This document shows, one piece after another, positions 61,990 to 64,000 of a stretch of 64,000 nucleotides of DNA. A program made the translations under genes and the position numbers. The stretch's first letter is position 1; each line of letters starts with the position of its first letter. The DNA comes from Sinohyriopsis cumingii. Its lineage: Eukaryota; Mollusca; Bivalvia; Unionida; Unionidae. Under the pieces are notes generated by a model. That model was not told the DNA's origin. It saw only the letters and a list, made by a program, of their open reading frames with translations, and searched no databases. Where the stretch lies: assembly GCA_028554795.2 (NCBI GenBank), contig CM068832.1:85522511-85586510 (forward strand), in the 5' to 3' direction.

Positions 61990-64000
61990 GCTCTTTCTCT
62001 TTGAGGGCACATATACCAGCATGCATTATGCTAGCTTTGTGGTAAACGTGTGCAGCAAGCTGATGAGCAAGGTAATCTGCCAAACTGCATCTTTGTTCAA
62101 ACATTTGTGGGAAGTTTTCAAGCAATATCTAGATAGAGTCACAAGGGTAAATAACTCAGTTCGACAGATGCTGGTTCTTTTTAGCAAACTAAATTTGGTA
62201 TGTTCTTAGATATAATATTCGGTCTGCTAAAGATCACACTCTTCATAAGTCTTCTAGCGCGAATAGGAAATGATAACGACTAGATAGCGGTTCAGACAGA
62301 AACGACAGCGCAGGAGGCTGGGGTTTGAAACATGCATCTTTTTTTCATGGACGTTAAGCTGAAAGTTACAAATATATTTATTGATCTTTGACTTTTATGA
62401 AATAACCACACTGTGTTAAAATTGTTGGCCGTCGTGGATATGAATAGAGCACAAATATCTGCGAACTGCTGGATACAACATTCAAGGAATGGTTCGAGAC
62501 CATGCTCGTCTTCGGAACCATCACCTAATTAAACAAGGACGATGATTTTGGCGTATTTCGGAGCAAAGCTAGTTGGATATGGATTATATCTTGCTTTTGT
62601 TCAGTTGAAGAAACGGATACATTGTTCATTCTCGAAGTAACCCATAACAAGACTGCCCTGACTAACAAGTTGACACAAAGGTGTCAGCGTATGGGCCACC
62701 ACTCAATATCATACAGCAACAGACTTTCGTGAGAAAACATCGTGAACGGCCTTCGCTTGCTGTAAGACTTGAGACTCTTTTATAGATGCATAACAAGCAG
62801 ATAGCATGGTTCAATCAGAATCGTCAAAACGCCCAAGATATTAATGGGAACCGTTCCATCCATAGCATTATAGTAACTATTGGCGAGATAGGTCATGTGG
62901 TTATTGTATCAGTTTTGTATATGAGGTCATGTGCTGAACCTCTCCAGCCTATATTCTCTGGGACACCTATAGGTTCGCGAGTCATTCAATAGACACAGCT
63001 CATATGCGGAATCGGTCTCTATGTAGATTCCTTCTGTGCCCTAACCCCTGCTTTCCCTGAAAAAGCGTGATGTTGATTTATATGAGGATAAACTGAAAAG
63101 GATTGTTGCAGTTGGAACGCAAAGGGAACATATTGATCGAACTCTTATTCCAGATTACGTTGCAAAGTTGTGTGACTGCGAGATGGTAATGACATAGGCT
63201 ATCTGTCATGTGAAGCTTAATACAAGGATGAATGCCTCTCAATGTTCCCTACAGACCTGAAAGAAGATTCACTCTTTCGAGCGTCCTTGCCACAGCATAA
63301 AATTCATGTATATTACAAATACGGTGCTCTATTAGCTAATTTCGCCCTTGGAACTATCATGTACATAAATGGGAGTAATCAACTAGTTTATGACTTCGGT
63401 AGCAATTAGAGTGCGTCAAAGGTACCACATATATTACCGATTGCGGTATCATTTCAAGCACTATTACAGAACTGAAGAAGATTGAACAAGTGATTAAGAA
63501 CATACACCAAGCTTCAGTCGTGGCTGTAAAGTGTTTCCAACTAAACTGAGAATTTTGCGAGATATTCCTAAAGCGGAGAGACTAGAATAATCGAAGATGT
63601 ATCTCTTGACTGATATAGTCTAGGATCTGCCCCAAGCCTAAATACTAAGAGTGAAATCCAAACCTACTGCTGAACCTACTATAAGTCAGGCCCGTGCGAG
63701 AACTTTATGGATGGAATATCTATTTCTGGTCGACTTGCCAGTCTCGAATGAATCAATCAAGGTAACCATGGAGTTTGTCATCCTAATATATAGTGCTACT
63801 TGATGATGGCTATGACTTTGTAAATGGTGAAATATCCAGATCTATTACACTCGTACTTTGAAGTTGCAGTATGTACGGTGATAGTTATTTGATACATTTA
63901 TCAACGACTACTCGTTCCCTGGATCCATCCATGTTTGGGCCGAAATAAATTACATGTCGGCATGGAGAAGTGCATCCGCCAGGGTAAAGTTCTTGAAGAG
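61990..64000 (+). repeat. Duplicated 2-kb intronic segment, copy B
   Basis: Partner of 2110-4130, reaching the window edge. Short open frames (61988-62209, 62786-62992) correspond to broken frames in copy A. Neither copy keeps a long frame, so it is not annotated as a gene. Confidence 0.65.

Overview
This window looks like nuclear DNA from an animal, most likely a mollusc. It is AT-rich and full of compound (CA)n(TA)n microsatellites, decayed LINEs and tRNA-headed SINEs. Its only clear host genes are split into short exons with GT-AG introns. The species is inferred from the SINE type and the protease type; no search was possible.

The main content is two tandem, same-strand (+) genes for secreted zinc metalloproteases of the reprolysin (M12B, ADAM/ADAMTS-like) type. 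Gene A occupies about 951-32890: thirteen coding exons join in one frame with all splice phases agreeing, from the propeptide through HELGHSLGASHDG and the Met-turn to a cysteine-rich tail and a stop. Its first two exons must lie left of the window. Gene B starts at 52947 with a TATA box, an initiator and a signal peptide. Only its first three exons fit, and the rest lies past position 64000. Exon 3 of A (951-1040) and exon 3 of B (60706-60795) are near-identical and their flanking introns also align, so the unit is a tandem duplication with a period near 59.8 kb. The full product is inferred to be about 570 residues: signal peptide, propeptide, catalytic domain and Cys-rich tail, with no thrombospondin repeat or membrane anchor seen.

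Region by region: 1-33 kb is gene A. Its introns hold microsatellites, a 2-kb segment also present in gene B, a foldback element, a SINE with a 14-bp target duplication, a LINE 3' end with a trinucleotide tail, a second SINE and an antisense LINE reverse-transcriptase remnant. 33-52.9 kb is intergenic: a foldback MITE, a CR1/L2-like LINE, a box-B-less SINE, a Ty3/Gypsy gag-protease fossil and a duplicated minisatellite block. 52.9-64 kb is the 5' part of gene B with a 22-bp minisatellite, a LINE scrap and the second copy of the 2-kb segment. No rRNA, functional tRNA gene or CRISPR array was seen.
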